From NCBI RefSeq assembly GCF_001424125.1, contig NZ_LMQI01000001.1:27661-91660 (forward strand): a stretch of DNA of 64,000 nucleotides. The letters run 5' to 3'. The position numbers and the translations under genes were made by a program. Below the pieces are notes generated by a model. That model was given only the letters and a program-made list of their open reading frames with translations, was not told where the DNA came from and did no database searches. The stretch's first letter is position 1; each line of letters begins with the position of its first letter. The DNA is from Cellulomonas sp. Leaf395. Lineage in GTDB: Bacteria > Actinomycetota > Actinomycetes > Actinomycetales > Cellulomonadaceae. This document shows, one piece after another, positions 1 through 8,177 of this stretch.

Positions 1-414
1 CTCGTGTTGGCGGGTCAGGATGAACACGGGGATCTGCCGCGCGATCCCTGCCTGCAGGTCCCCGAGTCTCGGGACGTCCGCGACCAGCATCGGCCACAGC
101 GTCGCGCGTGCGGTGCCGTGCAGCTCCTCAGCCAGGACCGTGAAGGTGTCGGCCCCGAGCTCGACGGTGATCAGAGGGTTGGCCTTGAGGTTGTAGTACC
201 AGTCCGGGTGTCTGTCCGATCCCCCGTTGGAGGCGACGATCGCCCATCGGTCGTCGTCGACGGGAAAGCAGCTCAGCGGTGTGGTCCGCTCCACCGCGGA
301 CCTGGCACCGATCTGGTGGATCAGGATCACGACGTAGCCGGCCCACGACCCGCCGAGGCGACCGTTGCTCGCGCGGAACTCCTCGATGATCGCGGCGTTG
401 TATTCGTCGTCCAT
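1..414 (-). CDS. Deazaflavin (F420)-dependent nitroreductase family protein, 3' end off the window
   Basis: An open frame from ATG at 414 reaches the left edge without a stop, giving 138 residues. The sequence has features of the DDN/DUF385 split-barrel family: an early G-G-SWAGY segment, then a block reading DRWAIVASNGGSD followed by HPDWYYNLKANP and an ITVELG strand. These proteins bind F420 and reduce quinones or nitro compounds, or are simply F420-binding; no particular substrate can be inferred. It is the last visible gene of a leftward operon, 16 bp after the RibD-like gene, and so probably belongs to the ArsR-controlled unit. The family call is fairly safe; the C-terminus is missing. 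Confidence 0.8.
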   Translation of the reverse strand, partial: MDDEYNAAIIEEFRASNGRLGGSWAGYVVILIHQIGARSAVERTTPLSCFPVDDDRWAIVASNGGSDRHPDWYYNLKANPLITVELGADTFTVLAEELHGTARATLWPMLVADVPRLGDLQAGIARQIPVFILTRQHE

Positions 415-430
415 GCGAGCTGTTCCAGAC

Positions 431-1003
431 TCAGCCAAGCTCGTAGCTCAGGCTGAGACGGCCGTCGGCAAGCTGTTCGACCTTCCGCAGCTCGAGTCCA
501 CGACGAACGGGCGTCGCGAAAAGGGCAGTCCCTTCACCTGCGATCAGCGGATAGACAAGGAGTCTGAGCTCGTCGACAAGCCCGGCGTCGATCAGGCTCG
601 CCGTGGTTCGAGCTCCGCCGACGAGGTAGATGTCCTTCCCCGACTGCCGCTTGAGGGAGTCGATCTCGTCGAGCGTCGTCACGAAGTTCGTCTGTGTCCA
701 TTGCGCCGAGGCCACGCTGCCAGACAGCACGTAGTGAGGAGTCTGCGCAGCGAAGCGCGCCCACTCGACCTCGCCCTGGGTCGGTACCTCCCCGCTGAGC
801 GGGTGGCGCTTGGTCGGCTCGTTCTGGATCTCGGTCCAGTACTGCTCGTAGGTCGGATACATGCCCCCTCCAAGCAGGCACGCGTCCACCTGTGGCGTGA
901 GGCCGAAGTCCTCCGACCAGCCGTCTACCCAATCAGCAACCCCTTCAGGTCCCGCCACCTTTCCGTCCAGAGACAGCTTCATTCCGCCGATCAGCTTCCG
1001 CAT
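431..1003 (-). CDS. Dihydrofolate reductase-like / RibD C-terminal domain protein
   Basis: A 190-residue single-domain protein. The N-terminus MRKLIGGMKLSLDGKVAGP, a central block around CLLGGGMYPTYEQYW, and KDIYLVGGARTTASLIDAGLVDELRL are typical of the RibD_C/DHFR-like family, which binds NADPH in a Rossmann-like fold. Members reduce pteridine-like substrates or have unknown roles; many sit beside ArsR and SRPBCC genes, as here. It begins 1 nt after the ArsR stop, so the two are almost certainly cotranscribed and may be translationally coupled. The substrate cannot be read from the sequence. Confidence 0.85.
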   Translation of the reverse strand: MRKLIGGMKLSLDGKVAGPEGVADWVDGWSEDFGLTPQVDACLLGGGMYPTYEQYWTEIQNEPTKRHPLSGEVPTQGEVEWARFAAQTPHYVLSGSVASAQWTQTNFVTTLDEIDSLKRQSGKDIYLVGGARTTASLIDAGLVDELRLLVYPLIAGEGTALFATPVRRGLELRKVEQLADGRLSLSYELG

Positions 1004-1004
1004 G

Positions 1005-1352
1005 TCACGACTCCTTGTCCTTCTCGCTCTCGAGGTGGTCCATCAATGCTTCGAGCCGGCCGTCCCAATCGCTGGCGAGCGCCGCCAGGAACTGTTGTGC
1101 GACCCGCATCGGCGCGGACCGCAGCCGATACCGCACCCTGCGCCTCTCGCCCGGCTCGGCCGTCACCAGACCGGCCTCTGCCAACAGAGCGAGATGCTTG
1201 GCGATCGCCTGACGCGTGATCGGGAGGCGATCGGCCAGGTCCGTCGCCGTGGCAGGACCTGCAGCGGCCAACGTCGCCAAGATGCCGCGCCGGGTCGGGT
1301 CGGCCAGTGCGACGAAGACCTGTTCGGCCACCGACTCCTGGTCAGGCGGCAT
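1005..1352 (-). CDS. ArsR-family winged-helix transcriptional repressor
   Basis: A 115-residue protein of normal ArsR/HTH_20 length. The N-terminus VFVALADPTRRGILATLA and the helix-turn-helix with ITRQAIAKHLALLAEAGLV are typical of regulators paired with AHSA1/SRPBCC genes. I see no CxC metal-binding pair in the DNA-binding helix, so a metal sensor is unlikely. The ATG lies inside the end of the upstream SRPBCC gene (11-bp overlap), indicating translational coupling. Two matching inverted repeats lie over the promoter of the unit at 1790-1841 and are the probable autoregulatory operators. Confidence 0.92.
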   Translation of the reverse strand: MPPDQESVAEQVFVALADPTRRGILATLAAAGPATATDLADRLPITRQAIAKHLALLAEAGLVTAEPGERRRVRYRLRSAPMRVAQQFLAALASDWDGRLEALMDHLESEKDKES

Positions 1353-1773
1353 CGAGGAACTCGATCAGTTCGCCTAGCTCAAGCGCCCAGCCCTTGACGT
1401 TGCCCTCGTACGCCCTCCGGTAGGCCCCGTCCGGTAGCTGGGCGAAACCGGACTCGACCACCGTCAGCCGCGTGCCCGTTCCGTTCGCTACCAGGGTGAA
1501 CTCGACATAGGTGCGTCGCGGGTCGTCACCCGGCAGCCCAAAGACCTGCCAGGTGAAACCGAAGACTTTCGGCTCCTCGACACGTTCGACTCGGAAGTCC
1601 TGCCTCTCGCCGCTCGTCCAGGTCATCCGCCCCGGCCCCCCGGGTCGCAGGTCGAGCGTCGCCTCGTCGCCGAACCACGCTCCCAGACCCTCGGCCGTCG
1701 TGAGTGCCCCCCACACCTTGGCCGGCGGGTGAGCGATCTCTACGGTCCGCTCGATCCGATCCGGGAATCCCAT
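1342..1773 (-). CDS. SRPBCC (AHSA1-like) domain protein
   Basis: A 143-residue START/Bet v1-like protein. The order IERTVEIAHPPAKVWGALT, an acidic AWFGDEATLDLRPGG stretch, PKVFGFTWQV and a final helix GWALELGELIEFL matches the AHSA1/SRPBCC family, which has a hydrophobic cavity and usually an unknown ligand. I prefer ATG 1773 to the in-frame ATG at 1785, because a GGAGG lies a few bases upstream of 1773 and is itself inside the longer reading. It is the first gene of a four-gene leftward operon with arsR, the RibD-like gene and the DDN-like gene. Confidence 0.88.
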   Translation of the reverse strand: MGFPDRIERTVEIAHPPAKVWGALTTAEGLGAWFGDEATLDLRPGGPGRMTWTSGERQDFRVERVEEPKVFGFTWQVFGLPGDDPRRTYVEFTLVANGTGTRLTVVESGFAQLPDGAYRRAYEGNVKGWALELGELIEFLDAA

Positions 1774-1789
1774 CGCGCCCTCCATGCAC

Positions 1790-1841
1790 TAGCAACCATT
1801 GAGTTGCTATGGACGGTAGCGCAACTGATAGGTTGCGTCAA
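1790..1841 (-). promoter_or_regulatory. Promoter of the SRPBCC-arsR operon with two ArsR operator candidates
   Basis: Reading leftward there is a TTGACG -35 (1836-1841), a 17-bp spacer and a TACCGT -10 (1813-1818). Two inverted repeats of the same design lie over it: TAGCAAC-N6-GTTGCTA at 1790-1809, perfect in 7-bp arms and near the expected transcription start, and GCGCAAC-N6-GTTGCGT at 1819-1838, one arm mismatch, filling the spacer. Their centres are 29 bp apart. The arrangement fits repression by the ArsR protein encoded in the operon; the binding itself is inferred. Confidence 0.7.
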
Positions 1842-2347
1842 GGACGCCGGCGGCGGGCCGGCATCACGGTCAATCTCCCCGCACGTGAGCACGCCCCGCA
1901 CCGCGAGCGATGTCGCCGACGAACTACATGCTCGCCACGACGAGCGACGCGAGATCCGGGCTGCCCGAGGATCACCACCAGGCGGCCGAGCTGGCGTACG
2001 CCTGGTACGCGAGGCCCGGCCGGGCCCGACGGAGACAGGCCTCGAGCCCCCGCCCTCTGCAGCACGAGCTCGAAGCGCCGCCTTCTTCACCAACCCGAGG
2101 GGACACCCCACAGCCAGGCCGGGAACCGCCGTACGGGGCGCTTCCGAGCTCGGCGTCGGAGCCGCGACGAGACTGGCACCTCTTGGTGTCGAGACGCAGG
2201 ACAGATTGCCCGGCTGCGAGCGCACTCCTTGACCGAATGCCTCGCGATGAGCGTGCTCGTCCAATGACACCGCCTCCACCTGGCGGGCTCTCGCGGCCGG
2301 CTCCCCGACGTGGTCCTTGCCGCCGAGTAGCGATGTAGCCGCCGGGT
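1842..2347. other. Non-coding stretch with an IS-like repeat copy
   Basis: No frame here reads like a protein; the long overlapping frames are compositional. It contains, at 2187-2208, one copy of a 22-bp sequence that recurs with one mismatch at 5918-5939. The stretch lies upstream of the SRPBCC operon and downstream of the GNAT gene and looks like decayed accessory DNA. Confidence 0.5.
2187..2208 (+). repeat. 22-bp dispersed repeat, copy 1 (IS-end-like)
   Basis: Begins TGTCGAGACGCAGG and ends ACAGATTG. The copy at 5918-5939 differs at one base, and similarity continues weakly for about 25 bp beyond it, to a shared TTGACCG or TTTGACCG. Both copies have the same orientation in gene-free DNA. 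The TGT start and arrangement suggest a decayed insertion-sequence end, which is an inference. Confidence 0.5.
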
Positions 2348-3580
2348 TCACCAGGGGAGGTAGTAGGTGAGGAGGTCGGCGGTGACCGGCGGGAACAGGG
2401 CACCGAAGAACTCGGCGTCCGGTGCGTAGACGTCGGGGTAGAGGCGCTCGAGGCCCTGGATGCCGAACTGACCGAGGAGCAGCGCCGGAAGGCGGTCCGG
2501 GGCCACGCCCGCGCCCTTGGCGACGCCGGGCGCCTGCATGGGGCCGCCGACCTCGACGGGGCCAAGCCCGGCGTCCGTGGTCCACGGCAGCCGGTAGTGG
2601 CGGCCGAACGTCGAGATCACGACGTCCCGGCCGAGCCCGGCGGCGCGCAGTCGCGCCGTGAGCACCGGGCGCAGCGCGTCCAGCGCCAGCTCGGGGCGCT
2701 CCAGCCGCGCGTAGTACTGCGTCGCGTCGGTCCCGCCCGGCTCGAGGAGGTCCGCCCAGGCCCGTCCCGGCGTGGTGAGCGGCCGGTGCACGATCGTCAG
2801 CGGCTCGCCGAGCCCGCGCAGGGCGTCGAGGAGGTCGTGCGCCGCCGCCGTGTCCGCCGCGGCCGCCTCCGCGATGAGCAGCCCCTCGTCCGGGGGTCCC
2901 GTCCGCGCCGACGCGACGACGATGCCGTCGCGCTCGAGGACCCGCATAGTGCTGCCCTCGTGCGCGAGCAGCCAGCGCCAGCGCTCCTCCGGGTGCGGCA
3001 TCGCCACGTCGTACGGGGCCTGGGCCGCCTCCTGCAGCGCGACGAGCGCCGGGATGTCGGCCGTCGTCGCCTCGCGGAGGACCGATCCGGCCGGCGCGTC
3101 GCGATGGGCCGACGCGGGCTCGCCGGTCCCGGACCCGGGTGACGGCGACTCGCGCAGCGCTCGTGCCCGGGGGATGTCGATCGCGTACTCGTAGCCGAAG
3201 AGCCGGTAGAAGTACGGGATCCCGATCATGACCTGGACCAGGTGCCCGCGGTCGCGCGAGCGGTCGTGCGCCCAGCCCATCAGGGCACGGACCAGGCCCC
3301 GGCCCTCGTACCCGGAGTCGGTGGCCACCAGCTCGACCTGACCCGCCAGGAGCACGACGTCGCCGACCCGGACCGTCTCGTCGAGCAGCGTCGCGGTCGA
3401 GACCACGCGGTCGCCGTCCACCACGACGGCGCACGCGTCCCAGCCGAGCTCGCCCTCCACGACGAGCCGGTGGTCCAGCGCATCCGGCTCCTCGCCGCGT
3501 TCGACGAGCAGCGTCCCGATCTGGTCGAGGTCGGACGGTCGGGCTGTGCGGAGCTCGAGCCCGCCGGGCGTCGTCGTCAT
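2348..3580 (-). CDS. Two-domain GNAT N-acetyltransferase (Eis-like architecture)
   Basis: A 410-residue protein from ATG 3580; the upstream in-frame extension is arginine-rich shadow sequence. The first GNAT domain (about 8-130) has LELRTARPSDLDQIGTLL, then VELVATDSGYEGRGLVRALM, a form of the acetyl-CoA loop, then YFYRLFGYEYAI. A second acyltransferase-like part begins near LREATTADIPALVALQ, and a C-terminal segment of about 100 residues follows. Length and layout resemble the Eis/DUF4081 group, which acetylates amines or aminoglycosides, but the substrate is not deducible. It stands alone between two gene-free stretches. Confidence 0.8.
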   Translation of the reverse strand: MTTTPGGLELRTARPSDLDQIGTLLVERGEEPDALDHRLVVEGELGWDACAVVVDGDRVVSTATLLDETVRVGDVVLLAGQVELVATDSGYEGRGLVRALMGWAHDRSRDRGHLVQVMIGIPYFYRLFGYEYAIDIPRARALRESPSPGSGTGEPASAHRDAPAGSVLREATTADIPALVALQEAAQAPYDVAMPHPEERWRWLLAHEGSTMRVLERDGIVVASARTGPPDEGLLIAEAAAADTAAAHDLLDALRGLGEPLTIVHRPLTTPGRAWADLLEPGGTDATQYYARLERPELALDALRPVLTARLRAAGLGRDVVISTFGRHYRLPWTTDAGLGPVEVGGPMQAPGVAKGAGVAPDRLPALLLGQFGIQGLERLYPDVYAPDAEFFGALFPPVTADLLTYYLPW

Positions 3581-3951
3581 GGTCCGCAGCCTCGCCCTCT
3601 CCCGGTGCCGGGTCCAGCCGATTGTCGGACCTGGCCTCGACGAGGCAGCCGGATCTGCTGTTCCTGGTCTACTCCTGACCTGCGCCCTCTGGCGACGGTC
3701 GCCGAACGGTCGGCCGGGCCGGGTCCGCGCTCCACGTCCGTGAGACCCACACAGTGCGCATCGAGTCGATGTACGCCTGAACCACCACCGGACCATCGCT
3801 CTTGCGGCTCGGTGTCAGGTGCGGTGGGAGGCGTCACACATGGTTTGTCATCGACACCGTGGCGCCGGGCGGACCTCGTGCCTTGCGGCTCGACGGAGCG
3901 TGTTCGTCCTGTGCGTGTACACGCCGTCCTCCGCACATCATCGGGAGGCAC
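3581..3951. other. Gene-free stretch
   Basis: It lies between the start of the GNAT gene and the stop of the epoxide hydrolase. I see no RBS-preceded frame with protein-like content and no strong hairpin. A short CTTGCGGCTCG motif occurs twice, about 90 bp apart (near 3791 and 3878). Confidence 0.4.
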
Positions 3952-5115
3952 TCATGAGGCGCGGAGGCCCCTCAGGCCGGTACGCAGTTCGCTGACGAGG
4001 ATCTCGGGCTGCTCGAGAGCAGCGAAGTGTCCACCCCTGTCGGCGAGGCCGACGTGGATCAGGTTGCTGTACGCGGCCTCGATCCAGCTTCTCGGCAACC
4101 GCGGGATGTCTCGCGGGAAGACGGTCACGGCGACCGGCAGCGTGAGCTTCGGACCGGCCATGGTCGCCGATCGGTTCTCCCAGTAGATCCGGGCGGACGA
4201 CGCCGCACTGTTGGTGAACCAGGAGAGCGATATCGCATCCAGCATGGTGTCGATGCTGAGCGTGTCCTCGGCGAGCCCACGGTTGTCCGTCTTGGACTGG
4301 AACTTCTCGTAGATCCAGGCCGCCTGGCCGGCAGGCGAATCCGCCAGTGCGAACCCGACAGTCGCCGGCTTCGTGGCCTGCAGGTGGTTGGACCCGCCGA
4401 GCGGGCCGGCGTAGAGGGCCAGGCCGTCCACCGCGTGGCGCTCTTCGGGAGTCAGCGTCTCGGGAACGTGCTCCGGGAATGCGTATGGCGTGCTCAGGTG
4501 AATTCCGAGGAGACCCTCAGGTTTCATCGCGCCTAGGACCGTGGTGATGGCAGCCCCCCAGTCGCCGCCATGGGCCGACCAGGACCGGTACCCGAGTCGG
4601 TGCATGAGCTCCGTCCACGCTCCGGCGATGCGGGTGACGTCCCATCCTGCGTCGGTCGGCTTGCCCGAGAATCCGAATCCCGGGAGGGACGGGATGACGA
4701 TGTCGAAGGAGTCCGTGGCATCCCCTCCGAACGCGACGGGATCCGTGAGCGGCCCGATCAACCTCAGGAAGTCCGCGATCGACGTCGGCCATCCGTGCGT
4801 CAGGAGCAGGGGCAGCGCGTCGGGGTTCGCGGACCTGACATGGAGGAAGTGGATGTCGAGGCCGTCGATCGTGGTCAGAAACTGAGGGAAGGAGTTGAAT
4901 CCGGTCTCGAAGCGGCGCCAGTCGTACTCGTGCTCCCAGTACGAGACGAGCGATCTGGCGTTCTCCACGGGGACGCCCTGCGACCAGTCGCGGACCGTCT
5001 CCCGATCTGGCCAGCGGGTCCGGGCAAGCCGTTCCTTGAGGTCATCGACCTCCGCGTCCGGGATGGCGACGCGGAACGGGCGGATGTCGGCGGGTGCAGG
5101 ACTGGATGCGGTCAT
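3952..5115 (-). CDS. Epoxide hydrolase family alpha/beta hydrolase
   Basis: 387 residues from ATG 5115. The N-terminal EHN domain is visible (RPFRVAIPDAEVDDLKERL, RWPDRE, DWSQGVP and YWEHEYDWRRFE). The hydrolase core has the HGWP oxyanion-hole motif, the HGGDWG nucleophile elbow with Asp as nucleophile, and a C-terminal DRGGHFAALEQPE carrying the catalytic His. These features and the length fit microsomal-type epoxide hydrolases, which open epoxides to diols. It diverges from a TetR-family gene, and two near-identical palindromes lie between the two starts, so TetR control is likely. The physiological epoxide is unknown. Confidence 0.92.
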   Translation of the reverse strand: MTASSPAPADIRPFRVAIPDAEVDDLKERLARTRWPDRETVRDWSQGVPVENARSLVSYWEHEYDWRRFETGFNSFPQFLTTIDGLDIHFLHVRSANPDALPLLLTHGWPTSIADFLRLIGPLTDPVAFGGDATDSFDIVIPSLPGFGFSGKPTDAGWDVTRIAGAWTELMHRLGYRSWSAHGGDWGAAITTVLGAMKPEGLLGIHLSTPYAFPEHVPETLTPEERHAVDGLALYAGPLGGSNHLQATKPATVGFALADSPAGQAAWIYEKFQSKTDNRGLAEDTLSIDTMLDAISLSWFTNSAASSARIYWENRSATMAGPKLTLPVAVTVFPRDIPRLPRSWIEAAYSNLIHVGLADRGGHFAALEQPEILVSELRTGLRGLRAS

Positions 5116-5158
5116 CGTCTGTCTCCCGTCGGCTGTGGTGCACGCGCACCGACCGGCG

Positions 5159-5176
5159 TTGCACACTGGTGTGCAA
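5159..5176. promoter_or_regulatory. TetR operator candidate 1
   Basis: Inverted repeat TTGCACAC-TG-GTGTGCAA, perfect 8-bp arms around a 2-bp centre. It lies 28 bp from a second copy, between the epoxide hydrolase and the tetR gene. Confidence 0.8.
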
Positions 5177-5186
5177 CCTAGGCGCA

Positions 5187-5204
5187 TTGCACACCGGTGT
5201 GCAA
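5187..5204. promoter_or_regulatory. TetR operator candidate 2
   Basis: TTGCACACCGGTGTGCAA, a perfect 18-bp palindrome. Read leftward, its TTGCAC could be the -35 of the hydrolase promoter, with TAGGTT 18 bp further on as the -10, so a bound repressor would block the hydrolase. It also overlaps the earliest possible GTG of the TetR gene, which argues for a later start. Confidence 0.8.
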
Positions 5205-5214
5205 CCATGAGGCC

Positions 5215-5817
5215 GTGCAGAACGAACCCTCCGGTCCTCGTGGCGGTGACACCCGGGAGCGACTCCTCGACGTGGCGATCGAGGTCCTCGGGACGACCCC
5301 GGACGCGCGCATGGGCGACGTGGCCTCGGCCGCTGGGGTGGTCAGACGGACCGTCTACGGCTACTTCCCGACCCGGTCCGACCTCCTGGTGGCACTTGCG
5401 CGACGCGCCGTGAGCGAGATCGCCGCGGTCCTCGCCGAAGATGCACCCGTCGGCAAGGCGGCCGACGTGGCGTGGGCCGACTTCATCGCCCGCCTCTGGC
5501 CGATGACACACCGCTACCGGGTGCTCGTGGTCCTCCGGCGCGGTGAGTTCGGAGAGGGCATCCACGCCCTTCTCGGAGACGTCGAGCAGTCACTTGCTGA
5601 CCTGGTCGAACGGGGTCAGCGCAGTGGGGCGTTCGGGCGACACCTTCCCGCGGGCGTCCTCAGCCAGGCGGCCTGGTCGGCGGTGTTCACCATCGCCGAC
5701 GACGAGCTGTCGCGGATGGAGCTCGACGTCTCCGCGGTGATCCTGACCAGCCTGCTCATGCTGGGCGTTCCAGAATCACGCGCGAAGGTTCTGGCCGAGC
5801 AGGCGGGTCGGGCCTGA
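5215..5817 (+). CDS. TetR/AcrR-family transcriptional regulator
   Basis: About 200 residues, the usual family length. The N-terminal helix-turn-helix reads ERLLDVAIEVLG, then MGDVASAAGVVRRTVYGYFPTRSDLLVAL, with the characteristic YGYF. The C-terminal ligand-binding part is divergent, as expected. I chose GTG 5215, preceded by GAGG, because the alternative GTG at 5197 lies inside a perfect palindrome. The gene diverges from the epoxide hydrolase and probably represses it and itself through the palindromes at 5159-5204. The inducer is unknown. Confidence 0.9.
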   Translation: MQNEPSGPRGGDTRERLLDVAIEVLGTTPDARMGDVASAAGVVRRTVYGYFPTRSDLLVALARRAVSEIAAVLAEDAPVGKAADVAWADFIARLWPMTHRYRVLVVLRRGEFGEGIHALLGDVEQSLADLVERGQRSGAFGRHLPAGVLSQAAWSAVFTIADDELSRMELDVSAVILTSLLMLGVPESRAKVLAEQAGRA

Positions 5818-6250
5818 GCCGAGGAACGTGGGTCGATCGAACTTGTAGGGGCAATGGTGGGGTGGTCGGGCCTACCTCACGGACTAGTGGTGGACCAGGA
5901 CAGATCGGGTAGTCAGATGTCGAGATGCAGGACAGATTGACCGCGGCTGTGCGGCGAGCTTTGACCGGTCGGCCCGGCCGGCCCGGTCCGGTCAAAGTAC
6001 GGAGCGATCGCCCCCGACGTCGAACGCGTCGTCCATCTCGAGAAGGCGGTCGTCCGGGAACGGCTGAAGGTTCGCGCGCGCGACGAGTACCTCTGAGCCC
6101 GTTTCGACGCCCTGCGCAACCGGTCGGACCGCTGGTGCTCGATGACCCGCGCGGCAACCGGATGACGATGAAGCGCGCCTACGTCGCACGCGGGACCTCA
6201 CCGTCAACACGCAAGAACGGGCTGCTCCATCGATGCCGGAGCCCGGACCG
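5818..6250. other. Gene-free, decayed region
   Basis: It contains the second copy of the 22-bp IS-like repeat. One frame at about 5995-6096 reads KYGAIAPDVERVVHLEKAVVRERL followed shortly by a stop, which looks like the tail of a lost gene, but no start or upstream part remains. I could not name the parent gene. Confidence 0.4.
5918..5939 (+). repeat. 22-bp dispersed repeat, copy 2 (IS-end-like)
   Basis: Differs from the copy at 2187-2208 by a single C to T change. Same orientation. The two copies flank the GNAT, epoxide hydrolase and TetR genes. Confidence 0.5.
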
Positions 6251-7243
6251 TCAGACGCGCCGGATCCAGAGGAAGCCGAACCCGGCCAGCACGAGTGCGA
6301 GGCCAATGAACAGGGACAGCTCGAGCCACTGGAATGTCCAGTACCGGCCCGCCGGATGGTGGGTGTACTCGAAGTGCAGGTCCTGCGCGACGACGCAGGC
6401 GTCGCCGCCCTCGACGTCCTCGGGAAGAAGGCAAGGCCTCGCGTCCTCGCCCGTGTAGGAGGAGCCGTCCGCCTTGGACAGCGGTGCCGAGAAGTCCAGC
6501 GACCAGCTCCCGTCGGCGACGTATCCCTGCAGGTCGAAGGTGTCGTCCTCGTTCAGACGCATCCCGACCCCGCTGTTCAGGACAGCGGCGTCGACGGCGA
6601 CGGTCTGCGTGACCGCCGGTACGAGGTGCTGTCGCACGGCCGTCGGGACCAGGAGCTGGACGGCCGCGAAGACGACGAGGGTGACCGCCATGGCCGGCAG
6701 GGTGCGCCGAAGCACCATGCCGGCGACGCTGCCCAGGACGAATGCGAACAGCGCGTACCCGATCGGCACGATATTGCGCGAAGCAAAGCTCAGGGCCAGG
6801 AAACGCCCACCGACCACCTGGTCGTACCGACTCACGCTCGATGTCAGCAGGAGGCTGAACAGGCCGGTCACCGCGGCGCCGCACAGGCCGACGACGAGGA
6901 GCTTGACCGCCAGCCACCGAGCGCGCGTGATGCTCTGGTTCCACACCAACCGGTCGGTGCGCTGCTCGAGCTCCTGGGCCACCAGCGGTGCGCCCCAGAA
7001 GACGCCGATCAGGCCGGGGACTGCGAGCAGCAGCACCATCGCGACCGAGATCGTGTCGTCGAAACCGGCCCGAATGTCCATCCGCGCGAGGTGGCACGCC
7101 TGGCCCTCGCAACCGGCGATCCGCTCGCCGTAGAAGCGCCGGATCGCGCCGCCCAGAAAGACAAGATAGATCGCGAGCGCCGCCAGCGCGCCTGCTGCGA
7201 CGAGGAGCTGCGCACGGGCCTGCCGCCAGGTCAGCCAGGTCAT
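6251..7243 (-). CDS. ABC-2 type transporter permease
   Basis: A 330-residue membrane protein. It starts MTWLTWRQARAQLLVAAG, with the first membrane segment near 12-31 and several more (around 70-95, 118-140, 165-185, 188-212), and a last segment near 300-325 ending FLWIRRV. A long extracytoplasmic loop lies between about 215 and 295. The ATG overlaps the stop of the upstream ATPase gene by 4 bp, so they form one exporter. The cargo is unknown. A divergent two-component system next to it may sense envelope stress or an antimicrobial handled by this pump. Confidence 0.88.
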   Translation of the reverse strand: MTWLTWRQARAQLLVAAGALAALAIYLVFLGGAIRRFYGERIAGCEGQACHLARMDIRAGFDDTISVAMVLLLAVPGLIGVFWGAPLVAQELEQRTDRLVWNQSITRARWLAVKLLVVGLCGAAVTGLFSLLLTSSVSRYDQVVGGRFLALSFASRNIVPIGYALFAFVLGSVAGMVLRRTLPAMAVTLVVFAAVQLLVPTAVRQHLVPAVTQTVAVDAAVLNSGVGMRLNEDDTFDLQGYVADGSWSLDFSAPLSKADGSSYTGEDARPCLLPEDVEGGDACVVAQDLHFEYTHHPAGRYWTFQWLELSLFIGLALVLAGFGFLWIRRV

Positions 7244-8118
7244 CGGACCGCCTCCTTAGCGGGTGCCGGGACCGCCGTCGTGGCCCGGGTCAGGTAGGCC
7301 AAGGTCAGGTCCTCGAGGTCGACCGGCTCCGCCCCGGCGGGCGGCCGCATGGAGCGGACGATCATGGCGGACTCGCCGCCGCTGGTCTCGGCATGGATCA
7401 CCTCGGCCCCGGCCGGCAGCTTGAGCTCCTCGCCCGGGCGACGGGTGATGCGGTGGTGGGCGTCGAGCAGGTCCACGACGTCGCCGGCGAGCTCGGTGCG
7501 GCCGTCGGCGAGCACGACGAGGTGGTCGCAGACCTGCTCCACGTCACCGAGCAGGTGCGACGACAGAACGACACCCACCCCGAGCTCGTCGACGAAGTCG
7601 AGCAGGTCGCGCAAGAAGGCGCGTCGCGCGAGCGGATCCAGCGCGGCCACCGGCTCGTCGAGCACCAGCAGCTCGCCTCGCTTGGCCGCGGCGATCGTCA
7701 GCGCCAGCTGCGCCCGCTGACCGCCCGAGAGCGATCCGGCGCTCTGCCGAGGGTCCAGCCCGCGCTCGCGTGTCCGCCGCACCGCGAACCCGTTGTCCCA
7801 CCGGGGGTTCAGCCGCGCGCCGAGCACCAGGTGCTCAGCCACGGTCAACCGGCCGTAGACCGGCGCGTCCTGGGCGACGAACCCGACCCTGGCCAGCTGG
7901 TCGGCGGCGGCGGCGGGCCGACGCCCAAGCACCTCGATGCTCCCGCTCGTCGGCCCGATCATGCCCGACATCAGCCCGAGGAGCGTCGACTTGCCGGCTC
8001 CGTTGGGCCCGACCAGGCCGACGATCCGGCCGTGCGGGATGGTCAACGTGCAGTCGTCGAGTGCGAGATGGCGGCCATAGCGCTTGCTGAGCGCGGTCGT
8101 ACGGATTGCCACAGTCAT
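7240..8118 (-). CDS. ABC transporter ATP-binding protein
   Basis: 292 residues from ATG 8118. Walker A GPNGAGKST is at 37-45, the Q-loop GFVAQDAPVYG follows, the signature is LSGGQRAQLAL, and Walker B is ELLVLDEPVAALDP, followed by an H-loop VVLSSHLLGD. A single nucleotide-binding domain of this size partners the ABC-2 permease encoded 4 bp downstream by overlap. The longer upstream frame is antisense shadow of the divergent regulator. Probably an exporter ATPase acting at the cytoplasmic face. Confidence 0.95.
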   Translation of the reverse strand: MTVAIRTTALSKRYGRHLALDDCTLTIPHGRIVGLVGPNGAGKSTLLGLMSGMIGPTSGSIEVLGRRPAAAADQLARVGFVAQDAPVYGRLTVAEHLVLGARLNPRWDNGFAVRRTRERGLDPRQSAGSLSGGQRAQLALTIAAAKRGELLVLDEPVAALDPLARRAFLRDLLDFVDELGVGVVLSSHLLGDVEQVCDHLVVLADGRTELAGDVVDLLDAHHRITRRPGEELKLPAGAEVIHAETSGGESAMIVRSMRPPAGAEPVDLEDLTLAYLTRATTAVPAPAKEAVR

Positions 8119-8177
8119 TGGTCTCCCCGCCTTCTTTCCTGGGCTCGTGCTCTCAGTGACACTTCTTAGACGGGGCA

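Noticed and set aside
5197..5214. Earlier GTG start for the TetR gene
   Set aside because: It lies inside a perfect 18-bp palindrome that is better explained as the operator.
5995..6096. Short protein-like tail in the gene-free stretch before the ABC permease
   Set aside because: No start, no upstream part and no nameable family; recorded only as possible decay.
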